In this document: one piece after another, positions 47,618 through 62,274 of the stretch | Layout: every line of letters starts with the position of its first letter | How positions within the stretch are numbered: position 1 is the stretch's first letter | Source: Brassica napus | Taxonomy: Eukaryota > Streptophyta > Magnoliopsida > Brassicales > Brassicaceae | Reading direction: 5' to 3' | Assembly: GCF_020379485.1 (NCBI RefSeq) | Contig: NC_063452.1 | Location: forward strand, 27,286,770-27,350,769 | DNA length: 64,000 bases | Program-made: the position numbers and the translations under genes | The notes under the pieces: model-generated | The model's input: the letters and a program-made list of their open reading frames with translations, nothing else | Told to the model about the DNA's origin: nothing | Database searches by the model: none

Positions 47618-49538
47618 CTAGGTGATTTTCCCGTGCTCATGCACAGATATAAATATTTCTTAAGTAAATATATTATAATAATTGATTGCTACTTACTTTT
47701 AATTTTAAATTAATTTATAATTTATATGCATCATTTATATTAATATTATTGTATTACTTTAATTATACATATGATTTTATATATGTTATATCTAATTGGT
47801 ATTGTTGTTTTTCAGTAGATTTAGTTATCATTTGGGTAAATTGGATTGCATCTATGAATTCAACTGTAATATTTTTTATTCTATATATTAAAATTTTGAT
47901 TAATTTCTTATTTTCATTTAGGTGGTTGTTGTCTTAGATATGTAAATATATTTTATGAAGATTATATATAACTTAAGATATATTGTGCTTAGAATGAAAT
48001 AAAAAATAAACTAAACTATCTGATTCCAAATTACTTAAATTAATATAACAAAATGATAATATTCTGAAGTCTCGTGCATATAAATAAATTTTACAAAAAA
48101 ACTAAATTGTAACAGTTGGTTAATATTTTATTTTCATTTTAATATGTTTTGAGTTGTCCTATGATTTATATTTATAAAATAAATTACTATTCTTATAAAA
48201 TTAAATATTTTTATCGTAGTTAAATCTATGATGTTAGATATAAGTTGAATTAGTCGAATCACTCATGTTGTGAGTATATTGAGTTACATATATTCTTTCA
48301 AATTCAAAATGAAGTATAATTATTTTTTACTCTAATTAAGTCAAATGTGCATGTATTTCGTAATATTTATCAAATTATATGTTAATGTTTTTTTTAAAAA
48401 ATATTAGAAAATAAAGTGATGATCAATAGGAAGTTACATGCGTAATTAGCTGATACATTTTTGAAAGCTCATGAACAGGTATTAATATTTACAATAATTA
48501 AAATATTCAATAAATTCTAAATAATTTATGCCTTTGATTTATTGAATGGAAACTAAAATTTATTTTAAATAATCTTAAAAATTAGAATTCTGATTTTCTT
48601 TGGTATTTTGATTATGGTTCTATTAAGTTCCACAAACATAAAAAAAATAAAAGTTAAAAGCAAATTTAATATTAAGAAAAAAATATCTTTAATAATGATA
48701 AAATATAATATATGTATCTCATTAAATTATTTTGTAACTATTTGATCAAACCACGTTTATTTTAAAAATTTATTTTTAGTTTTTTTTAATATCTCTTAAA
48801 AATAAGCCGTAAAAAATTGTGATTTTATTTAAAAATAATATTATATAAGTGAAATATAATTTATCAATATTTTTTGTTGTACTCGAAAAATATTATAGTC
48901 AACTAAATATATGAAAAATAAATAAAGCATTACAATATTACTAATTATAAACTATTTTTAGATAATTAAACATATATCAGTTTATGTTACTTAATTATTT
49001 TATGTAAGCATCTAAGAAAATATATAGATATATAAAAATATTTTTATTACTTTGAAATATTTTGTATTGTTTAAAATTATATTTTAAAAGAAATAATATT
49101 TCTCTTTCTAATATCAATATTATATGTGTAAATAGTTTTTTAATGAAATCACATTATATAGAAATTTATAATTTTCATCTAGGAAAATATAGATATAAGG
49201 AAAGTATTTTATTACTTCAAAATTATATTTTATGTTATTTAAAAATATTTTTTAAATGTAATCTTACTATTTTGTGAACTTTCCTTTTTTATGAAATCAT
49301 ATTATATATACATATAGTTTCGTTTTTCAATTCCTTTTTTTAATTTATAAAAAGTTTCCCTTTTTATTATATGTGTATATTTTTCGAAATTTTTTTAAAA
49401 GGAAACTAAATAAAAAAATAAACAATAGTATTTAAAATGTAAATTAATTCAGTAAGGGTATCAGTGTAATCAACCATCGTGAGAGTTAACGTGAAAGCGA
49501 CACATAAGAAACTGACTTCTCAAATAATATTATAGAGA
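47618..49538 (-). mobile_element. Non-autonomous Helitron, minus strand, 1.9 kb
   Basis: On the minus strand it starts TCTCTATAATATTATTTGAG (49538, preceded by A). It ends with a small hairpin (GTGCATGAGCAC) and GGGAAAATCACCTAG at 47618, followed by T. These are the standard A|TC...CTAG|T borders without TSD. The interior is very AT-rich, with no Rep/helicase or captured gene recognised. Confidence 0.8.
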
Positions 49539-50171
49539 TAGTTCTTATATACAACGTAAAAAATAGATATATGTACATATATATATATATATATATACAT
49601 ATATTTGATAAAATAAATATTAATAGTTAGCTACTAATAATATTTAATGATATGACGTAGGACTGCGACTTCAGGTATTCAGGTTGGTTTCGGGTAAGAC
49701 CTTTTCGGTTTTGGGAATATCGGTTATAGAGAAATTATATCCAAATAGTATTTGGTAGAATTTTGGTTTGGATTTGGGTCGGTTAATTCGAGTATATAAT
49801 TTCAAACCCAAAAATATAATGTTTTTATCTATTTTTTATTTTGTAAAAAGAAAAATCAATTAAAATCATATATATATATATATATTAATAATATGCAGGT
49901 AATTACAATATTGAAGCAGCCTAGTGGTATGTTACATATTACTTCAGCTTTCCAACCCGGGGTACACGGATCTAAATCTAGTATTGGTCTCTAAATTTTA
50001 ATTTTTTTTTGAAACAAGTTCTATGATCTGGTTATTTTTTTGGTGTGAAAATTTCATACCAATCGGTTTATATTGTCTTTTGTAAAAGTAAAATAATTTT
50101 GTCGATAGAAATAAATCAAAGAATGAATGAATTCATCTATACAAATCAATGGAAGTGATCTCTACAAAAAC
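49539..50171. other. Intergenic, AT-rich
   Basis: No gene. TA microsatellite with a palindromic ATATGTACATATATAT near 49566-49600, and a tRNA A-box-like AGCAGCCTAGTGGTATG near 49914 that may be the head of a SINE, without convincing borders. Confidence 0.45.
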
Positions 50172-51380
50172 CTAGAAAAGCTTGCTTGCAAATTCATTAG
50201 CCTTAACCTGAGAGATTTTAGATTTCTTTGCGAGATCTCTCAGCTCAGACAAGCTTCTCCCTAACTTCAACGCAACTTTTGTCTCAAACACTTGTCCGTG
50301 CTCTCTCTTCTCTGTCGAGTTCAACGTCTCTTCTAACAGAGAGAAGAATCCCGCTGAGTTTCTATACATCTCAAACACCATTCCCACTTGACCACCATGC
50401 TCCAAAGTGTTGACAATCGCAGCCAAAGAAGCACAAGTCATCGCCACAACTCCAGCTAAACCAGAATCTTGACCGATAAAAACAGAGCTCACTGCAGAAA
50501 CTCCGGTTAAAACCGGTCCAGAGATAGCCAAGAACCGGTTTAGCTTCAAGGCCACGTTACCTAATTTCTCATACTCTTCTGCGTCTCTAGTCTTAACCAC
50601 GTGAGCTACTTCTCTCATCTCCGTCTCCAGCTCTTGACTCCACCCGTTCGCAAGACCGGTGTTAGGGTTTCTCTGTTTCTTTTCAGGCCACCAAGTCGCC
50701 GGTTTAAACTCTTCTGGAAACTTCTCGAGCATTGCTCCGATTAGAGGAAGAGGGTAAGCTTTGTCTAGAGCCAACACTCTCTGTATCGCTTCCTTCACAT
50801 CTTCCTCGTAGATTGCCTCGTTTTCTCTCAGAATCATTTCGAGCTCTGTTCTCAGCTTCTTGAACAGCCTCGTGGCGTTTCTCTGTTCTTCAGCGAGCTG
50901 CGACGGTTGAATCTTGCTCATCAAGGCACTGATACTTGTGGCAGAAGCTAACAAAACCGTCGAAGCTATCTTCACGGCCGTTACAGAGTCTCCTCCGTGA
51001 ACATTAACAGAGGCTATTCCAGCCATCAAAGCGGCTGTGAGAGTGATCATGTTGACGGAATTGAGCAACAAAGAGTTCCAATTGTTCCGCTGATCTCCGA
51101 GGTTCTTGTGCATCTCGATCCTATCCATAACTGCTTCAAGAACCGCATTGAGGCGTGCCCTTTGGATAGAATCAGAGTCTCTCCTCTGTTTCAACGGAAG
51201 AGGAAGGGTTTCCATGAACCCAACTGGTTCTTTAACCGACAAAGTCGGATTCTTTATCGGTATTTTCGGAACAGAGACGTTAAATTTCGGCAGTTTCGGG
51301 ATGGAGACGGCAGCTTTAGGTCTCATGCATGAAGAGGAAGAAGACGAAAGAACTAATCTTGAAACGTGCAATGAAGCCAT
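50172..51380 (-). CDS. F-box-like protein of the At4g22030 family, single exon, 402 aa
   Basis: One uninterrupted frame from ATG (51378-51380) to TAG (50172-50174). The N terminus is Ser-rich with a PK/IPK repeat ([19 protein letters not shown]) that could be a transit peptide. The body is helical, with two hydrophobic stretches (about residues 105-150: [14 protein letters not shown]..., and about 285-320: [21 protein letters not shown]) and basic/acidic helices between. It resembles Arabidopsis At4g22030, annotated as a probable F-box protein, and by position is likely the counterpart of At4g04480. I see no convincing F-box motif, so the name is by family only and the role is unknown. Confidence 0.85.
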   Translation of the reverse strand: MASLHVSRLVLSSSSSSCMRPKAAVSIPKLPKFNVSVPKIPIKNPTLSVKEPVGFMETLPLPLKQRRDSDSIQRARLNAVLEAVMDRIEMHKNLGDQRNNWNSLLLNSVNMITLTAALMAGIASVNVHGGDSVTAVKIASTVLLASATSISALMSKIQPSQLAEEQRNATRLFKKLRTELEMILRENEAIYEEDVKEAIQRVLALDKAYPLPLIGAMLEKFPEEFKPATWWPEKKQRNPNTGLANGWSQELETEMREVAHVVKTRDAEEYEKLGNVALKLNRFLAISGPVLTGVSAVSSVFIGQDSGLAGVVAMTCASLAAIVNTLEHGGQVGMVFEMYRNSAGFFSLLEETLNSTEKREHGQVFETKVALKLGRSLSELRDLAKKSKISQVKANEFASKLF

Positions 51381-51608
51381 TGGTGTGTGTATACAAGAAC
51401 TAAAACCGGTTCTTGATTCGTTTGTTTCTTGACCTTTTCTAATTGTGTTTTGTAACTCTGTTTGATGAGAAGACGATGATGGTAGCTCTAAATATATATA
51501 GTTTTTTTGCTGATAGGCAGAGCATACACTAAGAATAGAAAATTAAATGAATTGAATTGACCAAACAGAGAATTAAAATTGAATTTTGACCAAAGACCAA
51601 TTATTCTC

Positions 51609-51925
51609 AGGCGTTGATAGCTTCTCCTGTGGCGGTTTTGGTCTAAACCGGAAGCCTCCCAATTTTACCCGCCATCATACTCGTAGAACGAGTCTTTAAT
51701 ACTACTATCAAACCGAGATCAATAGATTCTCGTGTGGCGGTTTTGATATAAACCGGAAGCCTCTCAATTTTACTCGTCATCTTCGTAGAACCAGTCTTTA
51801 ATACTACTATTAAACCGAGATCAATAGATTCTCTTGTGGCGGTTTTGATCTAAACCGGATGCATCCCAATTTTACCCGACATCCTCCTCGTAGAACGAGT
51901 CCTTAATACTATTAAACCGAGATCA
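51609..51925. repeat. Three tandem copies of a unit of about 103 bp
   Basis: The unit runs TGTGGCGGTTTTGGTCTAAA, CCGGAAGCCTCCCAATTTTA, CTCGTAGAACGAGTCTTTAA and on through AAACCGAGATCAATAGATTC. TGTGGCGGTTTTG starts at 51628, 51733 and 51835 (spacings 105 and 102). It sits between the divergent F-box-like gene and PMP22, in what should be their shared promoter region. Confidence 0.88.
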
Positions 51926-52061
51926 ACCGGATCGGTTTGCTTGATTGTATCAGTTTGTCAGGATTGAACCGGTTCGGTTTTGTGTTATTGAAGTGTTGTA
52001 GATATTTTAACCAGGCACTATACACTCTATAGAGAGAATCAAAAGAGGAAGAATCCAAGAA

Positions 52062-53310
52062 ATGGGATCTCCAGCGAAGAAGACGACTCTGCAACGATAC
52101 TTGTCACAACTTCAGCAACATCCTCTTAGAACAAAGGTTCGATCTTTGGTTTCCTCTTATACTTCTTCTTCTTTGTGAATGATATGGTTGAGATGTAGTT
52201 TCATTTCTTTGAAATTAGGGTTTAGTCTGATCGATTGAGAGAATATTATGTTGTTTTCGATTGAAAGTTTGTGTCTTTGAACCAGACCCAGTTTCAGAAT
52301 CCGGTTATCTTTGAGAATTCAATAGCTCGTTGACTTTTTCTCTAATGAATTTAGGTTTTGTCTTGAAGTGAGTTATGTAGTTGTTATATAAGTATGTGTT
52401 ATGAGGTTGGTGCCAATGTGTCCGTACTTTGCAGGCGATTACTGCTGGAGTTTTGTCCGGTGTGAGTGATGTTGTTTCACAGAAACTCTCTGGGATACAG
52501 AAGATTCAGCTGAGAAGGGTTCTTCTCAAAATGGTAAAAAGCTTGAATCTTTCTCTCATCAATAACCCTATTTTCAAAACCAATCCTTTAGTTCTGTTGC
52601 CTTTCTCCAACAGATATTTGCAGGGGGGTTTCTCGGACCAGTAGGGCATTTCTTTCATACAACTCTAGATAAGATTTTTCAAGGGAAGAAAGACACAAAG
52701 ACCGTCGCAAAGAAGGTAAATGTCCAATAATGTTTCAATGCTTTCGTTTATGCTAAATGTAAAACGTTTGGTTTTGGTAGGTAATCGTGGAACAACTGAC
52801 ATTGTCACCATTGAACCATTTGCTTTTCATGATCTATTATGGAGTAGTCATTGAAAGTAAGTTCCTTTTCTATCACTCCATTTGTAAAACCATCTTGTGG
52901 ATGGTGTCAGAAAGTTAGAATGAAACAGGAACTCCTTGGAATCTTGTTAGAGACAGGATCAAGAAGACTTACCCAACAGTCCAGCTTACAGCATGGACCG
53001 TAAGTGATAGAAAGTGTTTTGTCTATTATCAATGTATTGGAAGTGTTACATATTTAATGTCTACTGATTTGATTTAATCACAGTTTTTCCCCATTGTGGG
53101 ATGGGTAAACTACAAGTATGTGCCACTGCACTTCCGGGTCATATTGCACAGCCTCGTCGCATTCTTCTGGTAAGACAATGACTCATATTTGCCGCAGCCT
53201 CCACAAACCAAAACTTAAAGCTCAACATTCTTCTTGTTTTGTTTTTTTTTCAGGGGAATCTTCCTGACCCTGCGAGCAAGGTCGATGACACTAGCTTTGG
53301 CAAAGGCTAA
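52062..53310 (+). CDS. PMP22: 22-kDa peroxisomal membrane protein PMP22 (Mpv17/PMP22 family)
   Basis: Seven exons: 52062-52136, 52435-52534, 52614-52715, 52781-52856, 52929-52999, 53084-53169 and 53254-53310. All are GT-AG and in phase, giving 188 residues (about 190 in Arabidopsis). It begins MGSPAKKTTLQRYLSQLQQH with LRTKAITAGVLSGVSDVVSQ. The Mpv17/PMP22 signature region WNLVRDRIKKTYPTVQLTAW followed by FFPIVGWVNYKYVPLHFRV is complete, with four membrane segments expected. PMP22 is an integral protein of the peroxisomal membrane, thought to affect permeability. It is the likely orthologue of At4g04470 by sequence and neighbours, and is transcribed away from the F-box-like gene and toward APA3. 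Confidence 0.95.
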
Positions 53311-53528
53311 GTGATCAGGGAAACACATCAAGCAAGAACTAGCTATGATCTTTGTTTTTTCTGTAAGTTAAAGCATGTCTAAAAAGTAAATTAAAAAGGG
53401 TGAAAACGAATAAGAATCTGTATTAAGATGATAACAATGGTTTTTAAGTTATTACAAACATTTCGTATTGTTCAAACACACATTCAGAAACATATAAATA
53501 AATGGTAATAAAAGAAGAGATCCTTGTT

Positions 53529-57261
<3,733 letters not shown>

Positions 57262-57450
57262 AACCAAGAGCTCTTGGCCTAGTGGTATTGGAACTCCGGC
57301 TGGAGTGCCCGCCCTGGGTTCGAGTCGCCTTGGCCACCTTCCCGCCTATAACCGTGCGTGTCCGGATAGAAGGCCTCGTGGGGATTAGTCTGGGCTTACC
57401 GCCTGGGAACCCCACGGTCATCAAAACAAAAAAAAAAAAAAAAAAAAAAA
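57262..57450 (+). mobile_element. tRNA-derived SINE with 11-bp TSD and poly(A) tail
   Basis: A-box TGGCCTAGTGGTATTGG and B-box GGGTTCGAGTC lie near the start. The body is GC-rich, followed by a tail of about 26 A. It is flanked by AATAATATTAT at 57251-57261 and 57451-57461, an exact 11-bp duplication. The structure fits Brassica SINEs, which are moved by LINE enzymes. The long intact tail and perfect TSD suggest recent insertion. Confidence 0.92.
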
Positions 57451-57461
57451 AATAATATTAT

Positions 57462-58060
57462 TAATTAGAAACAAATTTCCTGATTTTTTTCATTTAAAGT
57501 ACTTTACTCCCTCCATATCAGTTTAATTGGTGTTTAAGGATTTTAATTTTGTTTCAAAATAAGTGATTTTTTCACAATTCTAGGTGAAATTTAATGTCAT
57601 TTGAAAATTTTAACTAATTATAAAATACTGCATCTTTTGAATTAGTTTTATTTAATGTTATTTTATGTAACCAAAGTCAATTACATAAAAGTTTGTATTT
57701 TCTTAATATTTGTGCAATTACAATACTTAAGAAACTTAAAACTAGAATGAAATTACTTTTAAAAAATTATTATTGTTGTTAACTATTTTTTTTATCAAAA
57801 AATAAAGATCGATGGTAATGCTGTTGTTAATAAGTTGTTAATTTACTACTTGGAATTTTGTCTGGGTGACTTTTTTTATAAATGCTGTTTATTTTTTATT
57901 GTTGTAAATAACTTGTTAATATTGGCTGTTTTAAGTTTGTCTAGCATTAGGTACGTTTCACGTTGATGAAACCATGAGTGTCTACAGCTAAGCATATCAC
58001 TCTGTTACAGTAACGTCTACAAATCAATTTCTTCACTCTAATTATATTATACACCATTTA
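57462..58060. other. Intergenic between two SINEs
   Basis: AT-rich, no gene. A stretch near 57510-57720 (CTCCCTCCATATCAGTTTAA...) resembles the degraded end of a short Mutator- or Stowaway-like repeat, without borders I can fix. Confidence 0.4.
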
Positions 58061-58075
58061 TAGTTACTCCATACA

Positions 58076-58299
58076 ACCAAGTTGCTTTGGTCTTGTGGTA
58101 TAGGAGTTCCAGTTGGAGTGTCCGTCCCTCGGTTTGAGCCTTTGCCACTGCGGAATTTACATGTGGGCTGCAGCATCCGAGACCTGGAACCGTTACACGG
58201 TGAGCTACATGGTGACGCCCTGACAGCGTTCATGCTCCCTTCGATCTCTAGTCTGCACCACTTCGGTGGGGCCAGGATATTCGGTTAGCAAAAAAAAAA
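58076..58299 (+). mobile_element. Second tRNA-derived SINE, 15-bp TSD
   Basis: Head TTGCTTTGGTCTTGTGGTAT (A-box-like) and CGGTTTGAGCC (B-box-like), then a 140-base body and a short A run. Perfect 15-bp flanks TAGTTACTCCATACA at 58061-58075 and 58300-58314. It belongs to a different SINE family from its neighbour at 57262: the body and tail differ. Confidence 0.9.
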
Positions 58300-58314
58300 T
58301 AGTTACTCCATACA

Positions 58315-59025
58315 TCATAGAATGAAAATGATTAAAAAATATAAATAATGTGCACATACATATATCTAAGTCATAAGAACAATGTTAAAAGGTTAAACAG
58401 ATTTCGTTTTTTTTTAAATTGAAAATAAATAGATGGGTTGTTTGATTGGTGTTTGCTGCAAATAGAAAATATAAGGTTGCTTTGATTTGTGGCACAAGCA
58501 AAACCGCCTTCACGTTGTTGACACTGCGTGGGACCCTATAAACGTAAATAACGTTTCGCTAAAGCTTCAATTTTCATATTTATCCATTTAACCCCTTTAG
58601 GTTTCATTAGGTTCATTCAGACCCTGAACAATGTACTGCCAAATCTTGGAACCAACTTAAGAAGTTCATCACCGCATTAGCTTAATAACTTGAGCTGGTA
58701 AACTACCAACCATCATGTCATTGGGTCCGATTCTGTTTGGGCCTTTGCTCACTCCTTAGTTACTTCAATAGTTTAATGTACTGAAAGCTTGCGTTACGCC
58801 TCAAGCTACAAGCCTCAACCATAGCACTTCGTTAGCCCACATAACTTTTTAAGAGATTGTTTTTCTAAAGGCAGTTTATATTCCAGGACAAAATTGTCTA
58901 ACAAGCAACGAGAAAAATTTGCTATCAAGACTCTTATTGATAGTAAAAAAAGAAGAAGCTAAAAGGCCATAACTAGAATCCAAAATCGGCCGATAAACAA
59001 ACCTAAAACATTTTTTATAAAAATG
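58315..59025. other. 3' flank of WRKY42
   Basis: No gene seen. Mixed-composition sequence with no repeat structure recognised. Confidence 0.4.
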
Positions 59026-61891
59026 TTATTGCCTGTCACCGCTGCTCGTCGTAACATTATTATTACTACTGTTACTGCTCCCATTCTGGTGATTACTCGA
59101 ACCGTTGATAATAGACGTGATGGCTGCGGCCAGAGCCGCTGCAAAGTTCGGATTGGCGGGCATAGCAGCATTGACGCTCTCGCCAGCGTTCAGCGACTGA
59201 GATGGTATATGCAAACCGGAGAACTTGGACTGTTGTTGGTTATAATACAAAGCCTGGCCCATCATCTGAGGCAAGCCCGATTGGTTCAACTCCGCGAAAC
59301 CAGACCGTTGAGCGAATTGCATCAGTGGGTTGTTATTCGTCGGACCGTTAACGTCCGACGCTGATTCTGTGAGGTCTAGTGTAATGGTTGGGAATGGGGC
59401 CGAGGCTGAGATCGTGGCCATGCTTGAGGAACAAGTCAACATGGTTCGAGCGAAGAGGTTTGTTGGGTTCATTAAGCCGTCTTGGTTCGACATTGTGGAG
59501 CCTGAGAGGAGCATGCTTGCGGCTGCGGTTGTGGTTGAAGCCATGTACATAGCTGCCGGAGGTAATGGATGGTTATGGTTTCCTTCGTAGGTTGTTATGA
59601 GAATAGATCTGTCGTCTGCGCAACGTTGCACCTGTTGGATCATTAATCAGTTAAAAAATACGTCAATTTGTATTTGTGCATTTGACTGAACCCGAAAACA
59701 TAGGTTTGAAATGTATAAATATGATCCAGTAGGGATGTATGCTGCCATGAGGGAGTATGAGATCATTAAAATTGGCCCTCTCATACTTGTGGTAAGCATT
59801 AAAATGAAAAGATGGGAAATGAATGGATAGAATAAACAGAAATATAATAAGATATAAAAAATGAAATAAATTTATTTCATTCATTTTCATCAAAATTTGA
59901 GAAAAATATTAGTATTTAAAAAATATTTTGTCTATTTTGGTGTAGAATTAATAAAATAAGCTTTTTATTCAATAAATTGATAATCCAGTTTCATCCGAGA
60001 TTTCTAAAAGTGTACCCTTTTTTTAGAGCATGAGATCTTGAGCCAAAAATTGACTAAGCACCATAATAATAGGAGCAACATGTAATATTATTCATTTAAG
60101 ACATCTATACTGGTTAAAATCATGGATTCAAAAATTTTAGTCTAATGGTTTACATTAATGTAGAAACCAAATGTTAAATAACGTACTTGCTTACGAACGG
60201 GACATCCAACGGCCATCGTGCAGCGGTAATAAGCTCGAGGGCACGGGTTCCCTTTTGCCATTTTCTGTCCGTATTTTCTCCATTGACATCCATCGCTTAA
60301 CTGTAAATCACTATCACCGAGGTTAGCATGTTAGACCTTAAATACATTTGATAGGTCAGTCTTTAAAAGCTAGAGAGACTAAGCCTTTTGTTACCATGGG
60401 AGCTTCGGACCTTGCACGGACCGAAACACGGGCTTTACGCATGGTGGCTTCAGCGGCCGATTGATCGATAGCATTTCCATTGCCATTGCTGGAAGAGGCA
60501 TTGTGTTTCGAAACTTTGCTAGGGTTTCCCCAGCCGTTCGATTCGTTCTCTGGGCTTTCTTCTATCTCAAGTACTCTTTTTGCGCGCTGACGTGAGCTAG
60601 AGTCCTCTAGAAGGGATTGGGGAGATCTTGACGTTATCCTCTCATCGGATGATACTTCAGCAGATGGTAGTCCCAAATCAATGAACTGTCTTGGAACCAT
60701 CTCAGGAGCTTCATGTCGGTTAGTGTCCTTGTCTTTGCTCTCGATCGTAGCCTGATGAAAACAAGAGTTCAAAACCTTAACTAAAGTTGCGAGGAGCTTG
60801 ACAATTGTTTCAAATGATGATTAAATTAAATATTAAGATGGATATTAAAAATAGTATTAGTTACCAGGTGATGATGATCTTCTTCTTGCCTCATGACAGC
60901 AACAAGTTGCATCTGCAAGGAGTTGAAGTTGTTGGTTGTTTGACTTAGCATTTCCTTTAGTCTTTGATTCTCTTCATTCGACTTCTTTAGCTCTTCTCGA
61001 AGTTGTGTATTCTTCATTTGTTGAACACCGCCATAATAATAGTTTAGACTAATTAAATATTTTCTATTGATTTTACCCGAAAAATATATTGAAAAGGGCA
61101 AATCTTTCTTGAAATACAGTGAACTAATATACAACAATGTCTACTATACAAATTATATATGAAAACAGATGCCAGTTAAAATTACAAATATAATTAAAAA
61201 TCTTAAATCTTTACTATATATATTGATATATCGTTTTCATTGATTTTGACAATCTATTTTCGTTTCTGTTCATATTGGCTGAGAAGATATATATTCTAGT
61301 GCTCAAAATTAGGTCCCCGTAACTAAAATTGATTAGTTATCTTGAATTTTGGTTTCGTAGTAACTAATATAAAAAAACTAAAATCAGTTAATTTTTTATT
61401 TGGCAAAGAAAATGAGCCTACTAGTTTGATAAGTGTACCTCAATCTTTGTACGTTTCTCCTCCATATCAACAGACAATCCATCATCCACCAATGACTCGT
61501 CGCTTCCCGTATTCGCAGTGAGAAGATTAAGTCCAGTCTATTTACAAGAAATATAGTAAGATTAAGGCACAAACTTTCCATATATAACGAATTTATTGTT
61601 TAAAGTACTTTATAATATAATTGCTAAACACTGGAAAAAAACTTATAGGATGGTAAGGAAAATACTTACATTGATACCCATGGAACGATCATCATCATCG
61701 TCAACACGTGAATTTTCCCTTTTGACATGAAGCCTATGAGTTTCCTCGGTGATGACATTCTGATCATCTCTCTTCTCCGACCTGAAAAAGTCAACCTCAT
61801 CCATTATTGGCCGATGGTGCTGCTCATCCGATGGTTGTGTCTGCTTCAAATTGTCACCTTGACCTCCAAGACTCACTGGAAAACGAAACAT
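59026..61891 (-). CDS. WRKY42: WRKY transcription factor, group IIb, WRKY42-like
   Basis: Six exons on the minus strand: 61670-61891, 61439-61537, 60865-61011, 60395-60751, 60187-60300 and 59026-59631. They are GT-AG, in phase, 514 residues. It begins [17 protein letters not shown] leucine-zipper-like coiled coil in exon 3 ([20 protein letters not shown]), a basic region ([14 protein letters not shown]), and the WRKY domain split across exons 5 and 6: [18 protein letters not shown], then CPVRKQVQRC and HNH complete a C2H2 zinc finger (C-X5-C, HXH). The C terminus is rich in Ser/Asn/Ala ([13 protein letters not shown]). The Val-Gln intron in the finger is typical of group IIb. It binds W-boxes (TTGAC) in the nucleus; Arabidopsis WRKY42/6 act in phosphate and senescence responses. 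WRKY42 rather than WRKY31 is supported by the APA3/PMP22 neighbours. Confidence 0.96.
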
Positions 61892-62236
61892 CTCTCTCGA
61901 TATATATATAGATAATTCTAAGTTCTTGATAGACAACTTTGATTTTTTTTGTGTATGATCAGTAAGTACGGACGATGATCTTGCTTGATTTGTTATCTGA
62001 AACCCTAGTAAGTAAAGAGGATGTGTAAGCTGCCGGATAAGAAAAGGTAAGTATTTATCTTAGTGTGTGCGTGTGTGTGATTGTTCTGCACCATATCCAA
62101 TCCTCCATATATAGAGAGGTGACGAAGAAGATATCGTAGAAGAAAGAGAAAAGAGATACTTTGTCGAGTATGTGGTTAGAGACGAGGATATGAGACCAAA
62201 TGCTTCGGCTACAAATACGGTATTCACGGTCGACTC

Positions 62237-62274
<38 letters not shown>

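Noticed and set aside
57262..57350. Possible tRNA gene from A and B boxes
   Set aside because: No acceptor stem pairs; poly(A) tail and 11-bp target duplications show it is a SINE.
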